Shown here: positions 6,522 to 13,595 of the stretch, piece by piece
How positions within the stretch are numbered: the stretch's first letter is position 1
Layout: every line of letters starts with the position of its first letter
Assembly (NCBI GenBank): GCA_903930665.1
Contig: CAIYZI010000484.1
Coordinates: forward strand, 1-14,241
DNA: 14,241 bases
DNA from: an uncultured beta proteobacterium
Lineage (GTDB): Bacteria > Pseudomonadota > Gammaproteobacteria > Burkholderiales > Burkholderiaceae
Direction of reading: 5' to 3'
Notes under the pieces: generated by a model
What the model saw: only the letters and a program-made list of their open reading frames with translations
What the model was told of the DNA's origin: nothing
The model's database searches: none
Translations under genes and position numbers: made by a program

Positions 6522-8002
6522 GCATCTTAGAGTTGCCTTCATTTCGGGATCTTCTAGAGCTTCCTGAAGCATTTGTACTGGAAAACCTGATCAGTATTCC
6601 GTCAGGTGGTGAATCTGCAAAGATTTCAAAACAATTTTTACGCATCATTGCTCAAGCGGTTATTTCCAAGAGTTCAGATATTTATTTCAACTCACGCCAT
6701 GGGCGAACGGTCGTCAATATTGAGACTGGCAGAACTATGCTTAGATATTTATTCGAAGGCAAAGATACTGCTATACGCTCACGACTAACATCCATGTGTG
6801 GTCTACCGGAGGGTGTAGCTTACTCAGACCTTATTAAAGGCAGATTCTCTATGCAGTTCCCGCCCGATTGGGCGGCCGCTCAGGGATTAACGCCTTTATA
6901 TAACGAGGAAACGGGGAAGTATCTAAATTACCTCATTGACTTTAGAGTGCAGCTACAGAAAACCGTAGATGGTTGGAGTGCGGTTGTTCGTCTGTTTGAT
7001 GATCAAACAACAAGCAACATTGATGAAATGAATTTACCAGGGAGCGTTGTTGCTCTAATCAAGAAAACCATCGCCTCTAGAGCTGGTGGAATTATTTCGG
7101 TAACAGGACCAACCTGCTCAGGAAAGTCAACAACCCTTCATGCCATTCTTGTTTTACTTAACGATGGCGTAACTCCAATATTTACCATTAGCGATCCGCA
7201 TGAAAGAACATTGCGCGGTGATGGACCAATTACTCATTGGGAGGTAACACCTCAACATACAGCGTTAGATGGTTTACATGCAGCATTACGATCCCGTCCG
7301 CGCATCATCATGATTGGTGAAATTCGTACTGAAGCAGAAATGGACGTGGCTTTACAAGCGGCGGCTACAGGTCAAATTGTTTTAACAACATGGCACTCCA
7401 ATGACTCTATCGAGGGAATTACGCGTGCAGTTGACTTGACCATAGATAAATCACGGGATGCATATAGGGTAGCCGAGCTAGTCAAGTTGGTAATTTCTCA
7501 GCGCCTGATTCCATCATTCAAGCCCTCCAATGAAATCAGCGGCATTAGCACGGCAAGGCGTGATTGGCTAAAAGAAAACGGGATTAACCAGAATTCTTTA
7601 ATACTGCCAACAGACGAATACCAGTACTCACTTCCAATTGTTGAATGTTTAAAGGTTGACCTTAGTGTGAAGCGCCTAATTAAGGCGCAACGCATTGACC
7701 AAGAGCATCTATTTAATGCGGTTAAAGATCAAGATCAATTCGAGACCTTGGCGCAATGTGCGTGGCGTTATATCGAGCAAGGCCGCATTCAAATTGATGA
7801 TGCAATTCAATGGGCAGGTACTCAGCTCATGGCTTCAGAAAGTGAAACTTTAAGAGCTAAATTAGTTCGCGAATTTAATACAAGCTTTACGATCGTAAAC
7901 GAAGCAGTCGATATTTGGCAGATAGAGCGCTATACCCAAGAACATGCTCACGTAGAAACCGTATTAGAGCAAATGCTCTCAAGTGGGCAACGCTATGCTT
8001 AA
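6518..8002 (+). CDS. PilB/GspE-family secretion ATPase (T2SS/T4P/T4SS type; TraJ/DotB-like role possible)
   Basis: 494 residues, cytoplasmic, no signal peptide. The N-terminal domain has the family pattern around KSSDIYF (compare GASDIHI) and DFRVQLQKTVDGWSAVVRLF near residues 145-165. The ATPase core shows Walker A GPTCSGKST at 197-205 (K203, S204), an Asp-box segment FTISDPHE, Walker B RIIMIGEIR at 262-270 (E268) and a His box TTWHSND with H293. The C-terminal part resembles the GspE/PilB C-terminal module but has no zinc-binding tetracysteine. Walker A carries Cys at position 200 where the family usually has Gly, though GxxxxGKS is intact. Such hexameric ATPases power pilus assembly, secretion or retraction. 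F-type conjugation loci normally have no VirB11/PilB-type ATPase, whereas IncI (TraJ) and Dot/Icm (DotB) do. Confidence 0.88.
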   Translation: MSILELPSFRDLLELPEAFVLENLISIPSGGESAKISKQFLRIIAQAVISKSSDIYFNSRHGRTVVNIETGRTMLRYLFEGKDTAIRSRLTSMCGLPEGVAYSDLIKGRFSMQFPPDWAAAQGLTPLYNEETGKYLNYLIDFRVQLQKTVDGWSAVVRLFDDQTTSNIDEMNLPGSVVALIKKTIASRAGGIISVTGPTCSGKSTTLHAILVLLNDGVTPIFTISDPHERTLRGDGPITHWEVTPQHTALDGLHAALRSRPRIIMIGEIRTEAEMDVALQAAATGQIVLTTWHSNDSIEGITRAVDLTIDKSRDAYRVAELVKLVISQRLIPSFKPSNEISGISTARRDWLKENGINQNSLILPTDEYQYSLPIVECLKVDLSVKRLIKAQRIDQEHLFNAVKDQDQFETLAQCAWRYIEQGRIQIDDAIQWAGTQLMASESETLRAKLVREFNTSFTIVNEAVDIWQIERYTQEHAHVETVLEQMLSSGQRYA

Positions 8003-8663
8003 CAAAATCATGCTTGCAAGCGCTTTTGTCTTATTTGCCATGTCATCCGCTGATGCTGCCGATCTAGATATTGATGGCATTAAATCGATTCAGCAAAGTA
8101 TCAACAACGGCGAAATTAAGCCCTATCTAGAAGTTAAACCCGTTAGCGGTGAATCACGTACGGTAAGAATGTACTACGCTACCTTTTGCCCTTATAGCCA
8201 GCAATATTTGAATTTCTTTAAGAATTTGGCACTTACAGGACAAGAAGCAACCCACATGCAGTTTGAGATTACGCCAGTCTTAAATCAAAAGGATGGCATG
8301 AGCTATGCCCTGGCTTATGCAGGAGTACGGCGTTTTTATCCAAATAAAATCTTTCAGTTTGTCCGCGCAAGTATTGTGGGTAGGCAGACGGGCGACCTAG
8401 ATCCAAGTCAATGGAAAGACATTGATGCCATTGGCAAGAGTATTGGCATTCCAGAAAGAATTTCAATTGTGATCCACAAAAACAAAGATGTCTTAGCCAA
8501 AGATGTATTGCGCCTTTCAGCGGTACAGCAGGGCTTAAAGATTACCAATACACCCTCAATTGCAGTTGCAGGAACGTACATTGCCACACCAGAGATTACT
8601 GGCGGTCGTGGCGAGGATTTCTCTAAACTGGTTAACGGCCTTATCAGCATGGTGAACTACTAA
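7995..8663 (+). CDS. DsbA-like periplasmic thioredoxin-fold protein with monothiol CPYS site
   Basis: 222 residues from the ATG at 7995, which overlaps the ATPase stop by 8 bases; a GTG at 7983 would add four residues before the signal peptide and is less likely. The signal peptide ends near SSADAADL. A thioredoxin-fold active site is visible as YYATFCPYSQQY with Cys65 and Ser68 in place of the second cysteine. The cis-proline loop is NTPS with Pro187, followed by IAVAGTYIATPEITGG, a DsbA-like ending. Cys65 is the only cysteine in the protein. Conjugation loci often encode DsbC, TrbB or TraF-type thiol proteins to fold cysteine-rich Tra proteins. With one cysteine, this one cannot perform a standard CxxC oxidation and may act as an isomerase, thiol-binding chaperone or structural part. 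Confidence 0.82.
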   Translation: MLNKIMLASAFVLFAMSSADAADLDIDGIKSIQQSINNGEIKPYLEVKPVSGESRTVRMYYATFCPYSQQYLNFFKNLALTGQEATHMQFEITPVLNQKDGMSYALAYAGVRRFYPNKIFQFVRASIVGRQTGDLDPSQWKDIDAIGKSIGIPERISIVIHKNKDVLAKDVLRLSAVQQGLKITNTPSIAVAGTYIATPEITGGRGEDFSKLVNGLISMVNY

Positions 8664-9256
8664 TGCGTAAGGCAAATCGTTCATATGTTTTGGATGAACG
8701 CCTTGGAAGCGTAGTCGAGGGTTTGGTTACTTTGTTATTTGAAATTGACCTTGAAATTGAGCGTTTGGCTGAATTGTTAAATAAAGCCCAAAGAATAGTC
8801 CCTGGAAAGCTGGGAATTCAATTTATTACAACCCGAAAAATTGATGGTAAAGCTGTAATTGAGCCGGCCCTAGTAAGACTCGTCCTACAAAATGGTGAAC
8901 GAAAGCGTTGGTTAGCTCGTCGCATTGCTAAAAGCAAAATTTGCCATGTCAATTTAATACCACTATTGCCAAAAAAGAAGATTGTTTTAAGTGATGGCAA
9001 GGCGTTTGGCTTTAGCACCGAAAACTCAAAAGAAACGAAGATTTTATTGAGAGAAATAGGCCGCCTATTTTTAGCCAGGGAACAAATTAGCGAACAATTG
9101 GGGCGATTTTCTCACTCATATCAAGCCTTAACCAAGAAAACATTAGCCGCACTTGATAAATCACGAAAGATTCATTATGACTTTGAAATCGACTTTTCAA
9201 ACCCAAAAATCGCCTTTGCAAAATCACAAGCTCTTAATGCTCGTTCACGCATTTGA
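8663..9256 (+). CDS. Unrecognised cytoplasmic basic protein, probably helical
   Basis: 197 residues, with no signal peptide or membrane segment. The start overlaps the previous stop as TAATG. Residues about 10-45 (ERLGSVVEGLVTLLFEIDLE and on) form an amphipathic helical stretch. A basic run (ERKRWLARRIAKSK) sits near 79-92, and a second helical stretch lies near 120-165. The protein is lysine- and arginine-rich overall, which would suit contact with nucleic acid or the membrane surface. I do not recognise the family. Its place between a periplasmic thioredoxin-fold protein and membrane genes in one operon suggests a component or accessory of the transfer apparatus, but nothing in the sequence states a function. 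Confidence 0.75.
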   Translation: MRKANRSYVLDERLGSVVEGLVTLLFEIDLEIERLAELLNKAQRIVPGKLGIQFITTRKIDGKAVIEPALVRLVLQNGERKRWLARRIAKSKICHVNLIPLLPKKKIVLSDGKAFGFSTENSKETKILLREIGRLFLAREQISEQLGRFSHSYQALTKKTLAALDKSRKIHYDFEIDFSNPKIAFAKSQALNARSRI

Positions 9257-9569
9257 TAGATCCTTTTTTGAACCTAAGCGACTGAGCTGCATTTATCTCA
9301 AATTGCTTATTGGTTTGCAAGTGCTTGACCTAATTAGCACTCTCTATGGATTGTCGAATGGTTATCACGAGTCCAACATCATATTGCTTTATTTATCTAA
9401 CTTTATTGGCTTGACCTACACTTTGGTAATGAGTAAAGCAGTGCTTGTAGGTACTTTTGCGATAGCTTACAAGCGCTTTACTGCAACTCAATTCATTACA
9501 TCTGCATCAATTATCTATAGCGCATATGCCATTGTAATTCTCAATAATATCAATCTCATTCATCTATAA
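9237..9569 (+). CDS. DUF5658-like small membrane protein
   Basis: 110 residues from the ATG at 9237, which overlaps the previous gene by 20 bases. An upstream in-frame ATG at 9177, with a GAAAGA-like ribosome site, would add 20 polar residues but increase the overlap to 80 bases; a further ATG at 9153 is less likely. The pattern of a basic N-terminus, then LLIGLQVLDLISTLYGLSNG, HESNIILLYL, and MSKAVLVGTFAIAY resembles DUF5658 proteins, in which Asp and Asn lie within or beside membrane helices. Three membrane segments are expected, near residues 16-35, 45-75 and 82-105. The family has no established function. It is probably inner-membrane. Confidence 0.65.
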   Translation: MLVHAFDRSFFEPKRLSCIYLKLLIGLQVLDLISTLYGLSNGYHESNIILLYLSNFIGLTYTLVMSKAVLVGTFAIAYKRFTATQFITSASIIYSAYAIVILNNINLIHL

Positions 9570-9572
9570 ATC

Positions 9573-9812
9573 ATGTTCAAAATCATTACTCTTTTAGCTA
9601 TCGTAGCATGGGGGTTTTACGTTTACACGGGCAATACCTTATGTATTCAACTCGATAGATTTAGCATTCCGTTTCAAGCTTTTGCATGGTTCCTAGGGGT
9701 GATCGCCAAAATCTTTTTACCCCATAGCAACTTTGATATTTCCACCTTTGTTAGTGGTTTTTTTTACCATTGGATTATTCAAGTTTCGGGTGCATTGGGG
9801 GTTCAATGCTAA
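9573..9812 (+). CDS. Small two-helix membrane protein, unknown
   Basis: 79 residues, starting 3 bases after the preceding stop. Hydrophobic segments lie at about residues 2-18 (FKIITLLAIVAWGFYVY) and 33-49 (PFQAFAWFLGVIAKIFL), with a weaker one near 60-75. There are two cysteines, Cys24 and the C-terminal residue Cys79. The family is not recognised. It overlaps the Sel1-repeat gene by 7 bases (ATGCTAA at 9806-9812), so translation is probably coupled. Its pairing with the adjacent DUF5658-like gene suggests that the two act together in the inner membrane. Confidence 0.65.
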   Translation: MFKIITLLAIVAWGFYVYTGNTLCIQLDRFSIPFQAFAWFLGVIAKIFLPHSNFDISTFVSGFFYHWIIQVSGALGVQC

Positions 9813-10708
9813 GACGAGTATTAGGACTAGCATCCTTATATTTGATTGCTAGTCCATCTTTTGCGCAAGTGGATCTGAGTAATGTCATTAATGGAATTAG
9901 TGGCAGCGCTTACGAATCCCTTTCCCCTACTGGGCCACAGATAAATAATGCGTTAGCCAGTCTTAGCGCTGATCCCAAAAAGAATTTACAGATTCTCAGT
10001 TACATCAAAGGGGCTGCGGAACAGGGAAAGCCTGAGGCTTTAAATGGTATGGGGTGGTTATTAGATAACGGCTACTTTGGCATCCCTAAGAATCCAGCCC
10101 TTGCCCAGTCTTATTTTGTTAGGGCGTCAGATGTAGGCTTTGTAGTGGCTCAGTACAACCTAGCAAGCATGGCTTTTTGGGGTCGATCAGAAAAACCTTC
10201 CATGCGCGATGCTTATGCCATCGTCTCTCAGTTGCAATCAACTAAAGATAGTGCCGCCGGAGGTCATATTTGCGGTCTAGCTTCCTTTATTTCATGGCGT
10301 ATGGGCAAGCGGAAAGATTCAGTTGAATTTGCTAATGGCTGTAATGGCCCATTGGCTACTGTAGCAAAGACTTATTTCGAAAAGGATTACCCAACCAAAG
10401 TAAAAACTGCGGTCCTATCTCTAGCCATTACGAACGATGTCTATCCTCTAATGATTGAGGCTTCAAAAAATGATCCTATTGAGTTATGTGCATGGTCTGC
10501 TCTTGCGCTTAGCAAGCGCAACGTACAAATTGATCGCTATGGTAGTAAATGCCTAACTGATACGACTGCAATGGCGATCGCTGTTGGTCGAAAAAACCAA
10601 ATCAGACAATTGCGAGATGCAAACAACATCTTATTTTCTGCAAGCGTGCCTTTTTTGCCCTACCCGATTGATACACAAAAGAAGATGGAAGGTTTTAATA
10701 AAAAATGA
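9806..10708 (+). CDS. Periplasmic Sel1/TPR-like repeat protein
   Basis: 300 residues from the ATG at 9806. This start is chosen because it has GGGGG 5 bases upstream and opens directly into a signal peptide (MLRRVLGLASLYLIASPSFA); the longer reading from 9770 puts 12 unlikely residues in front. Sel1-type repeats are visible at about residues 62-135, with GAAEQGKPEALNGMGWLLDN then ALAQSYFVRASDVGFVVAQY, the A/G-rich helix pairs typical of the family. The C-terminal half is less regular and contains four cysteines (in HICG, NGCNG, ELCAW, SKCLT), possibly two disulfides. Sel1 proteins are usually scaffolds for protein complexes. Periplasmic localisation among Tra-type genes fits an adaptor or assembly factor. 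The stop overlaps the next start (ATGA). Confidence 0.8.
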   Translation: MLRRVLGLASLYLIASPSFAQVDLSNVINGISGSAYESLSPTGPQINNALASLSADPKKNLQILSYIKGAAEQGKPEALNGMGWLLDNGYFGIPKNPALAQSYFVRASDVGFVVAQYNLASMAFWGRSEKPSMRDAYAIVSQLQSTKDSAAGGHICGLASFISWRMGKRKDSVEFANGCNGPLATVAKTYFEKDYPTKVKTAVLSLAITNDVYPLMIEASKNDPIELCAWSALALSKRNVQIDRYGSKCLTDTTAMAIAVGRKNQIRQLRDANNILFSASVPFLPYPIDTQKKMEGFNKK

Positions 10709-11202
10709 GGCGATTAATCTCACTGCTACTTATAACATTTTCTGCGTTGGCATCGGCACAAGCTGAGAATCCTGCGGCTCATGCCTTAATAAACGGATCG
10801 GCACAAATGGAATTTGGGTCTGATCCACAGTCTCAGGCGCAAAAGAAATTTATCTTTGATAAAACTGGGGAGGACTCATACCTTGGTATTTATCGTTTAC
10901 TGCGGTTTAAGCATCAATCTCAGTGTGGCAGGGTGCTTGTTGTGCCAGTTCTGGCAAATAGTCATAAAGCCATAAGAAACATGGCGATGCAGCTCAATAT
11001 TTGCGAGGATGGTAAACCGCCACTAGAAACATGCAATGGTAAAGATTTGGTATTTGCAGACTATCTATGCCCTAACGGTGGACGCCCACATTTTACAAAA
11101 GAGGTGCAAGCAGCAGTAGATAAAGCGCAAGCAGAAGGCGGGATTGATTTAGAGCACGCCATGCAAGAATTTAAGGAAAATGGTGGGAGTCGGCTTAAAT
11201 GA
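10705..11202 (+). CDS. Unrecognised secreted protein with four cysteines
   Basis: 165 residues. A signal peptide is clear (MRRLISLLLITFSALASAQA, cut before ENPA). The mature protein has four cysteines (SQCGRV, NICEDG, ETCNGK, DYLCPNG), which could form two disulfides. The N-terminal half looks compact, with the hydrophobic strand RVLVVPVLA. The C-terminus is a charged helix ending in a Gly-rich tail. The family is not recognised. It is joined by ATGA overlaps to both the Sel1-repeat gene before it and the repeat-adhesin gene after it, so it is likely periplasmic and involved in exporting, folding or anchoring the large cysteine-rich protein (inference). Confidence 0.78.
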   Translation: MRRLISLLLITFSALASAQAENPAAHALINGSAQMEFGSDPQSQAQKKFIFDKTGEDSYLGIYRLLRFKHQSQCGRVLVVPVLANSHKAIRNMAMQLNICEDGKPPLETCNGKDLVFADYLCPNGGRPHFTKEVQAAVDKAQAEGGIDLEHAMQEFKENGGSRLK

Positions 11203-13595
11203 AAAAGATTTTAGCCGCACTAGCGCTCTTACCTTGCCTAGTCTTTGGGCAAACAAACTACGGTTCTCCCGTAGATACAACAACATTAATGGGGCAGGGA
11301 AGTAGTGTTGGCACTTCCGCTCAATCCAACTATGCCACGCCTCCAACAAGTGTGCCAAGTGGTTTAGGTAGTTTTTCAGACCCCAATGCAGCAACTCAGA
11401 ATGTTGGCACCGAAAGAACTCAAGGCGGGTTAACTTCATTTGGCCAAACAGCAATGGCCCAGTGCGCGAATTATGTTCCCGGGAAAAATGCTTTACTAGA
11501 TCAACAGTGTGCCTCCGTTAATTTCCTGGCCAATAATTGCATCACTGCAAATTCGGCCCAACAATCGATCATTGGCAGCCATTCCAGTGCCTCTACAAAT
11601 GGAGTTAATTGCAGTGGCTCCTATGGTGCTGGATCAGTAGCGAATAGTCCTTATACAGCAGTTAATGGGGTAACTAACGCTACCGCCAATGGTTCGGCTG
11701 CACAAATTTTGGCATTAGGAAATATTTACAATTCAGCAAATGCAGCTTCGCCAGAAAGTTGCAATGTTCAAGAGGCAGTAACAACACCTGCGCAATTTAC
11801 TACCTATCAATGCGTTAAATCAACAACTACCAATCAAGTTTCTTGCAACCAAACCCTTGCAACAACGGTCATAACAAATAAACAAACGGCGCAGACAAGT
11901 TACTCTTGTTCTGGCGGCACGATTAATGGCCAGTATTGTCAGGCAACTGCAACAAACCCAGCGCCAGTTCAATACTCGTGCGCTGCGGGATATACGCTTA
12001 ATGGCACATCTTGCAGCCAAACTATTACGAACAACGCAACGCCTAACTATTCATGTCCTTCTGGCTATACGCTTAATGGCTCATCATGTAGTCAAACCAT
12101 TACGAACAATGCAACGCCTAACTATGCGTGTCCTTCTGGCTATACGCTTAATGGCTCGAACTGCAATGGCGTAAACAACATTTCTATACCAGCAACTCTA
12201 GCAAGCTACTCTTGCCCCGCTGGACAAACCCTGTCAGGCTCTTCTTGTCTTCAAACACTTACTCAAAGCGCTTCAATTGCCAACTATTCATGTCCTTCTG
12301 GCTATACGCTTAGCGGTAGTTCGTGCTCTAAAACTCTATCGCAAAGTGCGACTATAGCCAGCTACGGATGCCCTGCTGGGCAGTCTATTTCTGGCTCAAG
12401 TTGCATTGCTACAAACTCTACAAGTGCCGCAGCTAATGTAAGCTATTCGTGCCCCGCGGGACAAGTATTATCGGGCAGCAGTTGCATTGCTACTTCTACA
12501 ACAGCAGCAACTCCTAGTTATACCTGTCCAGGTGGGCCGGGGTTAACATTTCAATCCTTAAATGGCGCTACAGCATCATGCTCTTATAGTAAAACTTATT
12601 CAGCTACACCCACATACTATTGCGACCCTGTTTATGGAGGCCAATACGAAGGGGAAATATCTTGGATTCAAGGAACCTTGGTGTTGTGGCCAACACTTGA
12701 ATGTTCAACCTCCCCAGATTATCCCCCTGACGCAATTTATTATCCCGCAAGCGTAATCTATTCCTGCAATGGTAGCGATCCGGTCAATGGCTCAAGCTGC
12801 TCAACTAACGTAACTACTTCAGCCACTTTAAGTTCATACATTTGCTCGGCTGGCTCAACCCTTTCGGGTAGCTCTTGCATAAAAAGCTCAAGCACGGCCG
12901 CTTATACAACATACTCTTGCAATTCTGGCGGCGTTCTTTCTGGCTCACAATGTACCTATACAACCACAACAACTAGTGCAGCCGCTCCGAATTATTCATG
13001 TCCTTCTGGCTATACGCTTAGCGGTAGTTCGTGCTCTGAAAATCTTTCTCAAGCTGCAACACCGAACTACTCGTGTCCAAGTGGATATTCATTAAGTGGC
13101 AGCGTATGCTCTCAAACAAATACCTTTAGCGCAACACCGAACTACTCGTGTGCCGTTGGCTCTACCCTTAGTGGAACCAATTGCATATCACAACAACAGG
13201 TTGTATCGCCAGCAACAATTGCCAACTATTCATGTCCTTCTGGCTATACGCTTAATGGCTCATCATGTTCTTTAACATTAACTCAAAGTGCAACGATTAC
13301 AAGCTATTTATGTCCGGCGGGATACACACTTAATGGCTCATCATGTTCTGAGGTTATTACTCAAGTAGCAACAACAACCTACTCCTGTCCGGCGGGATCG
13401 ACGCTCTCGGGCTCAGGTGCCAATAGCATTTGCACCACTGTTACTACTACGCCCGCAACAGTTAATTACTCCTGCGCTGATGGCTCAGCACCTCAAAGTG
13501 GAATGTGCCTTATTTTCTCTGTCTCTTCGTTATGGCAAGACAACTGCTCTGCTTACGAAACAAGTGCCGGGTCTAAGTTAGGGGCACCTCAATGA
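11199..13595 (+). CDS. Large exported cysteine-repeat protein, TraN-associated putative adhesin
   Basis: 798 residues with a signal peptide (MKKILAALALLPCLVFG, cut near QTN). Residues about 20-230 are Ser/Thr/Asn-rich with scattered cysteines. Residues 235-770 hold about 20 repeats of 24-30 residues with the pattern YxCPxGYxLxGSxC followed by a Thr/Ser/Ala-rich linker; each repeat has two cysteines, 49 in the whole protein including one in the signal peptide. Units 9-10 (residues 441-520) are irregular, aromatic and acidic. The end, LWQDNCSAYETSAGSKL, resembles the part of TraN proteins just before their conserved cysteine-rich C-terminal region, which the next gene encodes. It is most likely an outer-membrane or surface protein contacting recipients. 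The ATG overlaps the previous stop (ATGA), and GGGAG lies upstream. Confidence 0.85.
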   Translation: MKKILAALALLPCLVFGQTNYGSPVDTTTLMGQGSSVGTSAQSNYATPPTSVPSGLGSFSDPNAATQNVGTERTQGGLTSFGQTAMAQCANYVPGKNALLDQQCASVNFLANNCITANSAQQSIIGSHSSASTNGVNCSGSYGAGSVANSPYTAVNGVTNATANGSAAQILALGNIYNSANAASPESCNVQEAVTTPAQFTTYQCVKSTTTNQVSCNQTLATTVITNKQTAQTSYSCSGGTINGQYCQATATNPAPVQYSCAAGYTLNGTSCSQTITNNATPNYSCPSGYTLNGSSCSQTITNNATPNYACPSGYTLNGSNCNGVNNISIPATLASYSCPAGQTLSGSSCLQTLTQSASIANYSCPSGYTLSGSSCSKTLSQSATIASYGCPAGQSISGSSCIATNSTSAAANVSYSCPAGQVLSGSSCIATSTTAATPSYTCPGGPGLTFQSLNGATASCSYSKTYSATPTYYCDPVYGGQYEGEISWIQGTLVLWPTLECSTSPDYPPDAIYYPASVIYSCNGSDPVNGSSCSTNVTTSATLSSYICSAGSTLSGSSCIKSSSTAAYTTYSCNSGGVLSGSQCTYTTTTTSAAAPNYSCPSGYTLSGSSCSENLSQAATPNYSCPSGYSLSGSVCSQTNTFSATPNYSCAVGSTLSGTNCISQQQVVSPATIANYSCPSGYTLNGSSCSLTLTQSATITSYLCPAGYTLNGSSCSEVITQVATTTYSCPAGSTLSGSGANSICTTVTTTPATVNYSCADGSAPQSGMCLIFSVSSLWQDNCSAYETSAGSKLGAPQ
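11901..13508 (+). repeat. In-frame tandem repeat array, about 20 units of 72-90 bp
   Basis: Units encode YxC...C modules and start with TAT or TAC plus xxTGy. Most are degenerate at DNA level. A subset share long identical blocks: 12285-12329 equals 12993-13037 (45 bases), 12048-12089 equals 13227-13268 (42 bases), and 12274-12312 equals 13216-13254 (39 bases). Adjacent units at about 12016-12080 and 12091-12155 also share a near-identical linker. The matching copies are not neighbours, which points to recombination or gene conversion within the array. Confidence 0.88.

Noticed and set aside
9153..9236. Longer N-terminus for the DUF5658-like protein
   Set aside because: The added 28 residues are polar and fully inside the coding frame of the previous gene. 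The ATG at 9237 gives a compact protein of the family's usual form; 9177 remains the main alternative.
11901..13508. Regularly spaced repeats resembling a CRISPR or satellite array
   Set aside because: Repeats are in frame, vary in length by multiples of three, are degenerate mainly at codon third positions, and encode a conserved YxC...C module. There are no unique spacers between constant repeats.
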